A model generated the notes under the pieces. That model saw nothing but the letters and a program-made list of their open reading frames with translations. It made no database searches and was not told where the DNA came from. Shown in pieces: positions 1 through 7,448 of a DNA stretch of 64,000 bases. The stretch is taken from the NCBI RefSeq assembly GCF_025318105.1, contig NZ_JAOANI010000005.1, positions 1-64,000 of the forward strand, written 5' to 3'. The number at the start of each line of letters is the position of its first letter. Positions within the stretch are counted from its first letter, which is position 1. The translations under genes were made by a program, and so were the position numbers. The stretch comes from Venatoribacter pacificus (GTDB lineage Bacteria; Pseudomonadota; Gammaproteobacteria; Pseudomonadales; Oceanobacteraceae).

Positions 1-72
1 CTACCGCTCGACTTGCATGTGTTAAGCCTGCCGCCAGCGTTCAATCTGAGCCATGATCAAACTCTTCAGTTT
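1..72 (-). rRNA. rrs: 16S ribosomal RNA, 5' end (partial)
   Basis: Read on the minus strand this is the canonical 16S rRNA start: AAACTGAAGAGTTTGATC followed by ATGGCTCAGATTGAACG and the GCAAGTCGA stretch near E. coli position 60. The mature 5' end is placed at about 72 by alignment to E. coli. The rest of the operon lies beyond the left edge. Its promoters and leader follow immediately, and tyrS is the next gene upstream. Confidence 0.97.
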
Positions 73-262
73 AAAAAGTTTCGACTGGAGGAATATCCAA
101 TCTAAATCCTGCTCAAGAATAAAACTGTCTTTGCTTCATAAATGAATTATCGACGAGTTCTTACTTGATAATGCTTTGTCTCCAGAGCATCTCAGTAAGC
201 ACCCACACGTAATTGTCTAAATACTTTGTTAAAGAACGTCGCTTCGTTTCTCTCGAAGCGGG
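73..262 (-). other. rRNA operon leader with boxA antitermination site
   Basis: This is the transcribed leader between the last rRNA promoter and the mature 16S 5' end. On the minus strand 227-238 reads GTTCTTTAACAA, a close match to the boxA element (consensus TGCTCTTTAACA) that recruits the Nus antitermination complex. The rest presumably forms the 5' half of the RNase III processing stem; the other half is outside the window. There is no coding potential; an open frame across 397-741 is a shadow of the promoters and of tyrS. Confidence 0.8.
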
Positions 263-268
263 CTGCGC

Positions 269-296
269 ATTTTAAAGATTTACTTTTCAATGTCAA
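269..296 (-). promoter_or_regulatory. rRNA promoter, proximal (sigma-70)
   Basis: On the minus strand: -35 TTGACA (291-296), a 16-base spacer, -10 TAAAAT (269-274), then a GCGC discriminator. It is the third of three similar promoters and lies about 30 bases upstream of boxA. The GC-rich discriminator is the hallmark of ppGpp/DksA-sensitive stable RNA promoters. Confidence 0.8.
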
Positions 297-353
297 CCAC
301 TTTTTTCGTCTTTCTGATCGTCAGGCTGAGCCTTGTCGTTCAGAGCGGGGCGC

Positions 354-381
354 ATTATAAAGCTGCTTAGCTTTCTGTCAA
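354..381 (-). promoter_or_regulatory. rRNA promoter, middle (sigma-70)
   Basis: On the minus strand: -35 TTGACA (376-381), 16-base spacer, -10 TATAAT (354-359), followed by GCGCCCCGC. Both hexamers are consensus, so this should be the strongest of the three promoters. The GC-rich discriminator suggests stringent control. Confidence 0.88.
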
Positions 382-442
382 CCCCTTGTTTTTCCTTTGT
401 TTTTCCGTTTCTTTCGAAACCGTCTCAACTCAGGAGCGGCGC

Positions 443-470
443 ATTATAGAGATACCAGATACGCCGTCAA
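443..470 (-). promoter_or_regulatory. rRNA promoter, distal (sigma-70)
   Basis: On the minus strand: -35 TTGACG (465-470), 16-base spacer, -10 TATAAT (443-448), then GCGCCGC. The -35 lies only 13 bases past the tyrS stop codon, leaving no room for a separate tyrS terminator. Confidence 0.85.
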
Positions 471-483
471 CTCTTTATTTAAA

Positions 484-1785
484 CTATTTTGCAATCTCGA
501 ACAGGTGGTACTTTTTCTTGCCCAGTTTCACCAGGAAGAAACGACCATAAAGTGCTTTTTCAACGCTGAAGGCTTCTGCAGTTTTCATATTGTCGTCCGC
601 GCCTTTGGCCTCACCATTAATAACAATGGCATTGCGTCCCAACGCATCTTTCACTTCGCGCCCGGCTTTTACCATGCCACTGTCGGTAAACAGCGTTGTC
701 ATTGGGATATCAGCCAGACCGGACAACGGCAGATCGCTTGAAGGCAGCCCATCCAGTTTGATTTGTTCCAGCTCGGCTTCAGAGAGCTGAGCAATATCAC
801 CGGAGAACAAAGCTTCGGTAATACGACGCGCCGACTGCAGAGCGTCTTCGCCATGCACCAACCGGGTAACTTCTTCCGCCAGAATTGGCTGTGCTGTTTT
901 ACGCCCTTCAATCGTTGCGTCGTGCGCTTCAATTTCGGCGATACGCTCTATCGACATAAAGGTGAAGTAGCGCATGAATTTGTAGGCATCGGCGTCAGCG
1001 GTGTTCATCCAGAATTGATAAAAGCTGTACGGCGAGGTTTTCGCCGGGTCGAGCCATACCGCGCCGGACTCCGTTTTACCAAATTTGGTGCCATCTGATT
1101 TGGTGACCAAAGGAACGGTGAGGCCGAATGTCTGCGCTCCGTTCTGACGACGCGCCAGATCAATACCACCAACGATGTTACCCCACTGATCCGAACCACC
1201 GATCTGCAGCGTACAGCCATGACGACGATTCAGTTCTGCAAAGTCCATCCCCTGCAGCAGCGCGTAAGAAAACTCGGTAAAGGAAATACCGGCACCTTCA
1301 CGGTTCAAACGCTGCTGTACGGATTCTTTGTTAATCATCGCATTCACAGAGAAGTGCTTGCCGACATCCCGCAGAAAATCCAGCACATTCATCTGTCCGG
1401 CCCAGTCGAGGTTGTTCACCACGGTGGCCGCGTTATCAATGCCTTCAAATTTAATGAACTGACTGACCTGTTGACGGATCTTATCGGCCCAACCGGCAAC
1501 CACATCGGCGGTGTTCAGCTGACGCTCGGCGGCTTTAAAGCTCGGATCACCAATCAGACCCGTCGCTCCACCCACCAGAGCAATCGGCTTGTGTCCGGCA
1601 TTCTGGAAACGGGTTAATACCAATAAGGGGACGAGATGGCCGAGGTGCAGACTGTCAGCTGTCGGATCAAAGCCGCAATACAGGGTGATGGAACCAGATT
1701 CCAGATGTTTGGTCAGTTCCTCATCCGCCGTTGCCTGATTAATCAGACCGCGTGCTTTTAAATCGTCTAATAATGCAGCTGTCAT
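484..1785 (-). CDS. tyrS: tyrosyl-tRNA synthetase
   Basis: Cytoplasmic class I aminoacyl-tRNA synthetase that charges tRNA-Tyr with tyrosine. It is the E. coli-type enzyme: the HIGH-type signature appears as HLGH in ADSLHLGHLVPLL, the KMSKS-type loop as KFGKT, and the QIGGSDQWGN tyrosine/ATP pocket is present, with a C-terminal S4-like RNA-binding domain (AIVINGEAKG, GRFFLVKLGKKKY). The frame opens at 1830, but the ATG at 1785 is preferred because MTAALLDDLKARG aligns with the E. coli N-terminus; it gives 433 residues. Neither start has a strong ribosome site. It runs directly into the rRNA promoters and is divergent from mepM. Confidence 0.96.
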   Translation of the reverse strand: MTAALLDDLKARGLINQATADEELTKHLESGSITLYCGFDPTADSLHLGHLVPLLVLTRFQNAGHKPIALVGGATGLIGDPSFKAAERQLNTADVVAGWADKIRQQVSQFIKFEGIDNAATVVNNLDWAGQMNVLDFLRDVGKHFSVNAMINKESVQQRLNREGAGISFTEFSYALLQGMDFAELNRRHGCTLQIGGSDQWGNIVGGIDLARRQNGAQTFGLTVPLVTKSDGTKFGKTESGAVWLDPAKTSPYSFYQFWMNTADADAYKFMRYFTFMSIERIAEIEAHDATIEGRKTAQPILAEEVTRLVHGEDALQSARRITEALFSGDIAQLSEAELEQIKLDGLPSSDLPLSGLADIPMTTLFTDSGMVKAGREVKDALGRNAIVINGEAKGADDNMKTAEAFSVEKALYGRFFLVKLGKKKYHLFEIAK

Positions 1786-1934
1786 GGGAGCACTCTGAAT
1801 TGTGTCGGTATTAGAAAGGTTGGTGAACATACCTGATCAATGTGCAAAATCAAGTTCGCTGGGTAAAATGCCGGTGAATTGTTTACACTTATGAAGCATT
1901 CAATCATTTACAGAATAAGGACAACCAGACCACT

Positions 1935-3224
1935 ATGGCCTTGTCGGGACGCCTGCAGTATTTCCCTCTGACTCACTTGCTCGGTGTTCTGACCGCTATG
2001 GTCGTGTTGCTGATGTTACTTTTCTGGCCTCATGCGCCGGAGAAAAACCTGCAACAAACCCGGTACATTATCGAGATGCCGGATAACACCCCCGAGCCCA
2101 GGAACGAAGTCACCGCACTAAACTGGGAGGAGGCAACGGTTCGCCCCGGCGACAACCTCTCTATTCTGTTCAGCCGTCACAATCTCAGCGCTGCAGATGT
2201 TATCGAAATTGCCGCCATTGCACCGAAAGATGCTATCCAGCTAAAGCCCGGACAAACACTGCACTGGGTGCGCTCGCAGGATAATCATGTGCAGCAATTC
2301 CAGATTGAACTGTCCCCCCTCGCCCGCCACACCTTTGAACGCAGTACCGATGGCAGCCTGAAATACGAACTGGCCGAGCGTAACGCCGACTACCGGCCGC
2401 GCTTTGTCGGTACGACGATTGAAAACTCACTCTTTTTAGACGGCTCCCGCGCCGCTATTCCGGAGCAGATCCTGATTGAGCTGGCCGCCATATTCGGCTG
2501 GGATATCGATTTCGCGCTGGATATCCGCCAGGGTGATCGCTTCAGTCTGATTTATGACGAAGTCTTTCTCGATGGTGAAAAAATCGGTAACGGCAACATT
2601 CTGATTGCACGCTTTATCAATCAGGGCCGCGAACTGACCGCGGTGCGCTATGAAGATAAAAACGGCGACGCCAACTACTACACGCCGGAAGGCCAGAGCA
2701 TGCGCAAAGCTTTTTTGCGTAACCCGATTGATTTTGCCCGCATCAGTTCGCGCTTCAATCTGAACCGCAAGCATCCGGTACTGAATACGCTGCGCGCGCA
2801 TCGGGGCACCGATTATGCCGCACCGACCGGTACTCCGATTAAAGCGGCCGGCGATGGCAAAGTGGTCTTCGCCGGGCGCAAAGGCGGTTTTGGCAACTGT
2901 GTGATTATTCAGCACGGCTCACGCTACCAGACGCTGTACGCGCACATGAGTAAATTCAACCGCAGCGCCCGGGTAGGACGCAGCATTAAGCAGGGCCAGG
3001 TAATTGGCTATGTTGGCAGCACCGGCCTGGCCACCGGGCCACACCTGCATTACGAGTTCCGGGTTGATGGCGTTCATCGTGATTCTCTGCGGGTTAAATT
3101 GCCGAAAGCGGATTCTATTCCTTCACAGGAAAAAGCGACCTTCCGCCAGAAATCACAAAGCATGGTCAGCTGGCTGAACAGCTATAACGAAAACGAAGAT
3201 AACCGCGTTGGTGCATTCCAGTGA
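1935..3224 (+). CDS. mepM: murein DD-endopeptidase, M23 family (MepM-like)
   Basis: Envelope peptidoglycan hydrolase expected to cut crosslinks and open the sacculus for growth. One N-terminal membrane anchor (residues about 12-32) is followed by a LysM-like/OapA segment (VRPGDNLSILFSRHNL), a linker domain, and a C-terminal M23 lysostaphin-like domain with zinc ligands in HRGTDYAAPTGTP and HLHYEF. At 429 residues it is close to E. coli MepM (440), with matching domain order. The downstream anmK overlaps its stop by four bases (GTGA), coupling wall cleavage to recycling of wall sugars. Divergent from tyrS with a 149-base gap and no clear sigma-70 promoter. Confidence 0.9.
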   Translation: MALSGRLQYFPLTHLLGVLTAMVVLLMLLFWPHAPEKNLQQTRYIIEMPDNTPEPRNEVTALNWEEATVRPGDNLSILFSRHNLSAADVIEIAAIAPKDAIQLKPGQTLHWVRSQDNHVQQFQIELSPLARHTFERSTDGSLKYELAERNADYRPRFVGTTIENSLFLDGSRAAIPEQILIELAAIFGWDIDFALDIRQGDRFSLIYDEVFLDGEKIGNGNILIARFINQGRELTAVRYEDKNGDANYYTPEGQSMRKAFLRNPIDFARISSRFNLNRKHPVLNTLRAHRGTDYAAPTGTPIKAAGDGKVVFAGRKGGFGNCVIIQHGSRYQTLYAHMSKFNRSARVGRSIKQGQVIGYVGSTGLATGPHLHYEFRVDGVHRDSLRVKLPKADSIPSQEKATFRQKSQSMVSWLNSYNENEDNRVGAFQ

Positions 3225-4306
3225 CGCTCTATATCGGCCTGATGTCGGGCACCAGTGCCGATGGCATGGACGCCGCGCTGGTCGATTTTTCTCAGGGCGC
3301 TCCGCGTTTGGTCGATGCTCTGTGCCTGCCTTACGATCCGCCATTCCGCCGGCAACTGCGTACGCTGGCGGTGGCTGAAAACGCAGACATCAACACCATT
3401 GCTCTGCTTGAGCGCCGCATTGCCACCTTATCAACCGACGCCGTAGCGCAACTGCTGCAACGCAACAGTCTCAGCGCGGCGGATGTCTGTGCCGTTGGTT
3501 CTCATGGCCATACCCTGCGTCATCACAGCCAGCCGCAAGGGTTCAGCTGGCAATTGGATGATCCCAGCTGGATTGCCGAACACACGGGCATCACCTGCAT
3601 TGCCGATTTCCGCCGCCGTGATATTGCCGCCGGAGGTCAGGGTGCTCCGCTGGTGCCGGCATTTCATCGACATTGTTTTGGTCATAATGTGCAGGTGCTG
3701 AATATCGGAGGCATCGCCAATCTGACTGTTTTGCCGGAGGACAGCGACTCAGATTCCCTGCTCGGCTTTGATACCGGCCCGGGTAACGCCTTAATGGATG
3801 AGTGGTGCCAACAGCAATTTGGCTGCCCGCGCGATGACCGTGGACAGCTGGCTGCCAACGGCAAGGTGATTGACTATTTATTAGAGGACTGGCTGAGCCA
3901 GCCGTACTTTCAGCGGCCACCGCCGAAAAGCACCGGGCGCGAATTATTTCGCCTGGAGCATCTGGGTGACCTCAGCCACGAAGATCCGCAGAATGTACTC
4001 ACCACGCTGACCGAATTAACGGTGCAGAGCATCGGCATGGCGATTCAACAGCATGGGCATAAGCAGGGGGAGGTTCTGGTCTGCGGTGGCGGCGTGCATA
4101 ACCATTACCTGATGCAACGCCTGCAACACATTCTGCCGCTGGCGCAGGTGCACAGCAGCGCACGACGTGGCATTGATCCTGATTGGATGGAAGCCATGGC
4201 GTTTGCCTGGCTGGCACAGCGCACACAGGAAGGCTTAAGTGGTAATGCGCCGGCAGTTACCGGCGCTAAAGGCGAGCGTATTCTGGGCGGAATTTACCCT
4301 GCCTGA
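3221..4306 (+). CDS. anmK: anhydro-N-acetylmuramic acid kinase
   Basis: Cytoplasmic kinase of the peptidoglycan recycling pathway. It phosphorylates and hydrates 1,6-anhydro-MurNAc to MurNAc-6-phosphate. The ASKHA-fold nucleotide loop is seen as GLMSGTSADGMDA at residues 6-18; later come the DFRRRDIAAGGQGAPLVPAFH active-site region, NIGGIANLT, GFDTGPGN and VCGGGVHN. Length 361 matches the family (about 363-370). Starts at GTG 3221, overlapping the mepM stop. Ends 18 bases before a convergent FecR-like gene. Confidence 0.95.
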   Translation: MTLYIGLMSGTSADGMDAALVDFSQGAPRLVDALCLPYDPPFRRQLRTLAVAENADINTIALLERRIATLSTDAVAQLLQRNSLSAADVCAVGSHGHTLRHHSQPQGFSWQLDDPSWIAEHTGITCIADFRRRDIAAGGQGAPLVPAFHRHCFGHNVQVLNIGGIANLTVLPEDSDSDSLLGFDTGPGNALMDEWCQQQFGCPRDDRGQLAANGKVIDYLLEDWLSQPYFQRPPPKSTGRELFRLEHLGDLSHEDPQNVLTTLTELTVQSIGMAIQQHGHKQGEVLVCGGGVHNHYLMQRLQHILPLAQVHSSARRGIDPDWMEAMAFAWLAQRTQEGLSGNAPAVTGAKGERILGGIYPA

Positions 4307-4324
4307 GCTTGCAGGCTGTAGTGA

Positions 4325-4939
4325 TCAGGGCAAACTGACACTGCGCACCGCACGCTGCACTTTCTCTTCCCCCCATTGCAGCGGTTGTCGTGGCGACTCG
4401 CCAGCCACTACAGATACACCAAAACCCGGCTCTTCAATAAACACAACCCCGGCGTCATTGCGGATTTCCAGCGCATGCTCACCTTCAAGCAGGATGACAT
4501 CCAAGACATCCGGCTGCAGATACCCACCCCAGAAATCCGTACCGCGGATACCGATAGTCGCCGCGGGCGTGGTGACGGTCAGCTGCGGATCGGCCTGACG
4601 GGTAATTAAGCCGGTAATAAAACGAAAAGCGCCTTCAATAAATTCCAGCCGGGCTGAATTGTTCTGACTGCCAGCGGCATATTGCCACTCACTGAACTGT
4701 AAGCTGGTATCTGCACCCAGAGTAATCACGCTGTCTTCGTTCATTTTCAGCACCAGACGGGCGCTGCTGCCGGTGGATACGGTATCGCCCTGCTCGACCG
4801 CATCGCCGCGTTTAAGCTGCAATTCATGACCGGCTCGATACCAGCTGACCGGACCAACACTGACGCTGATCACGCCAATGCTTTCTGCCCGGACGGGCAT
4901 GACAAAGAGAAATAACAAACAAAAAAGAAGGGATTTCAT
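4325..4939 (-). CDS. secreted FecR-domain protein
   Basis: A 204-residue exported protein: signal peptide at residues 1-18 (MKSLLFCLLFLFVMPVRA) followed by a FecR-type beta domain with GDAVEQGDTVSTG, SVITLGADTSLQ, FIEGAFRFITG and TPAATIGIRGTDFWGG. Classical FecR proteins are membrane-anchored anti-sigma regulators, but this one lacks a membrane segment beyond the signal and has no sigma factor or TonB receptor beside it. It resembles the stand-alone periplasmic FecR proteins of unknown role. Ribosome site AGGAG seven bases before ATG. Convergent with anmK; last gene of the leftward erpA group. A short palindrome, ATACCG-GG-CGGTAT, lies upstream at about 5014-5027. Confidence 0.75.
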   Translation of the reverse strand: MKSLLFCLLFLFVMPVRAESIGVISVSVGPVSWYRAGHELQLKRGDAVEQGDTVSTGSSARLVLKMNEDSVITLGADTSLQFSEWQYAAGSQNNSARLEFIEGAFRFITGLITRQADPQLTVTTPAATIGIRGTDFWGGYLQPDVLDVILLEGEHALEIRNDAGVVFIEEPGFGVSVVAGESPRQPLQWGEEKVQRAVRSVSLP

Positions 4940-5033
4940 ATCCGGCTCCTGAACGCGGCTGCGGCAACTCCATTAGCCACAACATAGCATTAAGGAACAG
5001 ACAGCGCATACCGGGCGGTATACGCGGGAAAGG

Positions 5034-5567
5034 TCAGAAGCTGGCGTAACCTTCAAGCTGCATGCGCGTTACTTCTTCGGCGCCATTGGTCACCGGATCA
5101 AGAAACGCCGGCAGATCAGCGGTTTCCACTTGATTACGCGCCATCCAGTTCTGGCACACCTTCAGCTCGACCACATTAAAGGCATCAAGACGAGCGGCGA
5201 GATCCACCAGCGCTTTGTTGCCGCGATAACTGCTGCGCACGAAGATAGCGATTTCATCGCCACTCAGTACCAGCCTGACCGGCTCGTTATTGCGGTAATC
5301 GACACTGCGGGAGAGTTCTTCAGCGCGGGTCAGTAAAGCCTGCAGCTCTTCTGCGGTATGCAACCGCACCACGGCCTGAATTTTACTGCCGGGCTGCAAT
5401 CCCTGAACGCCAGAAGGAAGAATACCTTCCTCAGGTAAAACCACGGCATCGGCGGCAGGGGAAACGGCATTGGCTGGTTCGTCGTCCACCAGCGGCACTA
5501 ACTCTGCCCAGGCCTGTTGTGCCAGCAGCAGAGAAGCGATAAAAACGATGCGGGAAAGCGCGGACAT
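5034..5567 (-). CDS. exported DsrE-like protein
   Basis: A 177-residue protein with a clear signal peptide (cleavage likely after AQQAWA, residue 21), a proline/alanine-rich linker, then a DsrE/YchN-like Rossmann domain: KIQAVVRLHTAEELQALL, VRLVLSGDEIAIFVR, ALVDLAARLDAF and NVVELKVCQNWMARN with the single conserved cysteine. Cytosolic DsrE relatives carry sulfur on that cysteine; periplasmic members are uncharacterised. It starts 14 bases after the erpA stop, so cotranscription from the IscR-like promoter is likely and hints at a link to sulfur or metal handling, which is inference only. Confidence 0.7.
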   Translation of the reverse strand: MSALSRIVFIASLLLAQQAWAELVPLVDDEPANAVSPAADAVVLPEEGILPSGVQGLQPGSKIQAVVRLHTAEELQALLTRAEELSRSVDYRNNEPVRLVLSGDEIAIFVRSSYRGNKALVDLAARLDAFNVVELKVCQNWMARNQVETADLPAFLDPVTNGAEEVTRMQLEGYASF

Positions 5568-5581
5568 GAAGCGATCCTTAC

Positions 5582-5929
5582 TCAGATGGAGAACGACGAT
5601 CCACAGCCGCAGGTTGATGAAGCACCGGGGTTATTAACCATAAAGCGCGAGCCTTCCAGCCCTTCTTTATAATCCAGCACCGAGCCAACCAGATAGCCAT
5701 AGCTGAGAGGGTCAACCAATACGCGGACACCGTCCAGACTGATGAGTGTGTCGTCTTCGGCACGCTCATCGTCGAAGGTGAAGCCGTATTGGAAACCGGA
5801 GCAGCCACCACCGGTGACGAACACTCTTAAACAGAGCTCGTCATCCGCTTCTTCCTGCAGCAGCTCACGGATTTTCTCCTGAGCTTCCTGACTGAGTTCG
5901 ATCGGACTGGCCTGCTGTACTGCACTCAT
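5582..5929 (-). CDS. erpA: iron-sulfur cluster insertion protein ErpA (A-type carrier)
   Basis: Cytoplasmic A-type carrier that hands Fe-S clusters to apoproteins, including isoprenoid enzymes. It is 115 residues long, the usual size, with the three cluster-binding cysteines in VTGGGCSGFQYGF and in the C-terminal TCGCGSSF. An N-terminal extension MSAVQQASPIELS precedes the conserved start of the fold. The gene sits behind a sigma-70 promoter overlapped by an IscR-type box (5972-5988) whose upstream edge lies in the stop codon of the bactofilin gene. DsrE-like and FecR-like genes follow in the same direction. Confidence 0.96.
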   Translation of the reverse strand: MSAVQQASPIELSQEAQEKIRELLQEEADDELCLRVFVTGGGCSGFQYGFTFDDERAEDDTLISLDGVRVLVDPLSYGYLVGSVLDYKEGLEGSRFMVNNPGASSTCGCGSSFSI

Positions 5930-5958
5930 AATGATTCCGGCTTGCTGAATATCGGCAA

Positions 5959-5988
5959 ATTATCTGTTTTTCCGACTAATTTAGTCAA
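5959..5988 (-). promoter_or_regulatory. erpA promoter overlapped by an IscR type 1-like box
   Basis: On the minus strand 5972-5988 reads TTGACTAAATTAGTCGG, which fits the core of the IscR type 1 consensus (YYGACTRWWWYAGTCRR) at every position; the outer ATAS/STAT parts match less well. The same bases hold a -35 TTGACT (5983-5988), an 18-base spacer and a -10 GATAAT (5959-5964). Transcription should start near 5952, about 23 bases before the erpA ATG. A repressor bound here would block the -35, consistent with [2Fe-2S]-IscR repression of erpA as known in E. coli. Confidence 0.75.
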
Positions 5989-6406
5989 CTTTAACATCCG
6001 GTGTCACAACAACGGGCGCAGGCTCTGGTTTCTTGCGTCCATCACCTTTGGCCTGATGGTGCAGTTTGCCGTTCACTTCGGCACCCATCACCATTTCCAT
6101 CATCTGGTAATACACATCACCGGTTACCTGAGCTTTCTTCGCCAGCTCAATGTATTCGCTGGCATGCACGTCGCCAATGACTTTGCCGTTGATGATAATA
6201 TTGGGCGCACTGATCTGCCCTTCAACCCGACCTTTATCACTGACACGAACCACCGCACCACTGCCAGCTTCAGCCACCAGATTACCTTTGATCACACCAT
6301 CAATGTGCAGCCCGCCGGTGAACTTAACATCGCCAGTGATTTCGGTTTTAACGGAAATCAGGGTGTCGTAATGGGTATTGCTGCCCTTGTCTTTACTGCT
6401 GAACAT
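5981..6406 (-). CDS. bactofilin (polymer-forming cytoskeletal protein)
   Basis: A 141-residue bactofilin: the right-handed beta-helix repeats run from about residue 22 to 115 (ISVKTEITGDVKFTGGLHIDG, IKGNLVAEAGS, GRVEGQISAPNIIINGKVIGDVHASEYIELAKKAQVTGDVYYQ), with short polar tails. Bactofilins self-assemble into nucleotide-free filaments at the membrane and organise wall enzymes. It lies 11 bases downstream of a coiled-coil membrane protein gene, forming a pair. The last codon overlaps the IscR-like box of erpA. Confidence 0.92.
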   Translation of the reverse strand: MFSSKDKGSNTHYDTLISVKTEITGDVKFTGGLHIDGVIKGNLVAEAGSGAVVRVSDKGRVEGQISAPNIIINGKVIGDVHASEYIELAKKAQVTGDVYYQMMEMVMGAEVNGKLHHQAKGDGRKKPEPAPVVVTPDVKVD

Positions 6407-6417
6407 TAAGCCTCTCC

Positions 6418-7149
6418 TTATTGGGGCCAGTCGATGGTTTGCTCGACACGTTGTGCTTTACCGCCGGTGGATTGCAGAACAACCTGCACCTGCTGCGGCA
6501 CGAAACCAGCCGGCAATGTGATATCGCCAGCCACTTCCTGAAAATAGCGGAACCTGAACTTTACGCCCAGATCGGTCACATTACTGTCGAAATCACGTAA
6601 CGGCAGAATGACCTTTTCCGTACCTTTCATCCCGACAAAATTCACTGCCGCCAGCCCGGTAATATACGAACTGTTATCCGCGACCTGCGTCATCATGATG
6701 GAATAACGGAATTTTCCGGCGCTGTCCTGAGGCTGGATTTCAACCTTACTGATGCGCAAGCCTTTATCATTGGCGCTCGGGGCCATAATGCCTTTATAAA
6801 ACGCCACTTCTTCTTCGAGGGTGGATATCTGTGCTTTCAGTTCTTTAACGGTCTGGCGGATACCTTCGGTGGCCTTGCGATCAACCTGACCACCTTTCTC
6901 CAGAACCCCAACACGTTGAGTCAGGTTAGTAATGGTACGCTCGGCATCCTGCAGGGCCGATTGCAGCGTATCGCGGGCGGTGGTCAGCTGCTGGATACGA
7001 TTCATGCTGTCGTACACACCGCCGAAGTAACCACCCATTCCCACGGCCGCAATAAACAGTACCGTATACAGGAAACGGCGAAAGCGCTCCCATGGCCGGT
7101 ACTGACGAATAATCAGCTGATCCTGTTGGCTACCTTTTACTACCGCCAT
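6418..7149 (-). CDS. membrane-anchored coiled-coil protein (DUF6776-like)
   Basis: A 243-residue protein with a basic N-terminal tail, one transmembrane helix (about residues 27-47, FLYTVLFIAAVGMGGYFGGVY), a long coiled coil (about 50-120, rich in heptad L/I with AERTITNLTQRVGVLEK) and a C-terminal beta-rich domain (KVEIQPQDSAGKFRYSIMMTQ onwards). The anchor-coil-beta layout recalls MreC-like bitopic proteins. It is cotranscribed with the bactofilin; I recall the same pair in Pseudomonas, so it may tether bactofilin filaments to the inner membrane. Function not established. Confidence 0.75.
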   Translation of the reverse strand: MAVVKGSQQDQLIIRQYRPWERFRRFLYTVLFIAAVGMGGYFGGVYDSMNRIQQLTTARDTLQSALQDAERTITNLTQRVGVLEKGGQVDRKATEGIRQTVKELKAQISTLEEEVAFYKGIMAPSANDKGLRISKVEIQPQDSAGKFRYSIMMTQVADNSSYITGLAAVNFVGMKGTEKVILPLRDFDSNVTDLGVKFRFRYFQEVAGDITLPAGFVPQQVQVVLQSTGGKAQRVEQTIDWPQ

Positions 7150-7172
7150 GCGTGTGTCCTTATTGATTCATC

Positions 7173-7440
7173 CAGGGCCTGTTAACACTAATTAAACAGG
7201 CCTGTTATTAGCTAAAAATTTCTCAGGCAAGGCGCTGAGAGTGTGGCCTAACGGGTTAAGCGAACGAACAGCAACGCTGGATGAGGGATTTTTAGCCATA
7301 ACCCTTCGGGCTGAGGCCAGTTTTCCCCATCGACTTCGTCGTTCGTCATTCATTTAGCCCGCTAATATCACTCCTCTCTCCTTGTTCTGAGAAAAACTGG
7401 CTCTCAGCAGGCCAGATTCACTTAGTGTTAACAGACCCTG
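7173..7440. mobile_element. MITE-like element A, 268 bases with 19-base terminal inverted repeats
   Basis: The ends are CAGGGCCTGTTAACACTAA (7173-7191) and its inverse at 7422-7440, with one mismatch. Subterminal inverted segments (GCCAGTTTT near 7318 and AAAACTGGC near 7394) add nested symmetry. There is no open reading frame of note, so it is a non-autonomous element. It fills the whole gap between argC (stop 8 bases away) and the DUF6776-like gene (start 24 bases away). A shorter relative occurs at 45286-45391. No target duplication was evident. Confidence 0.75.
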
Positions 7441-7448
7441 AGTACGTA

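Noticed and set aside
397..741. 114-codon open frame at the left edge, plus strand
   Set aside because: It runs across rRNA promoters and antisense to tyrS, with no ribosome site.
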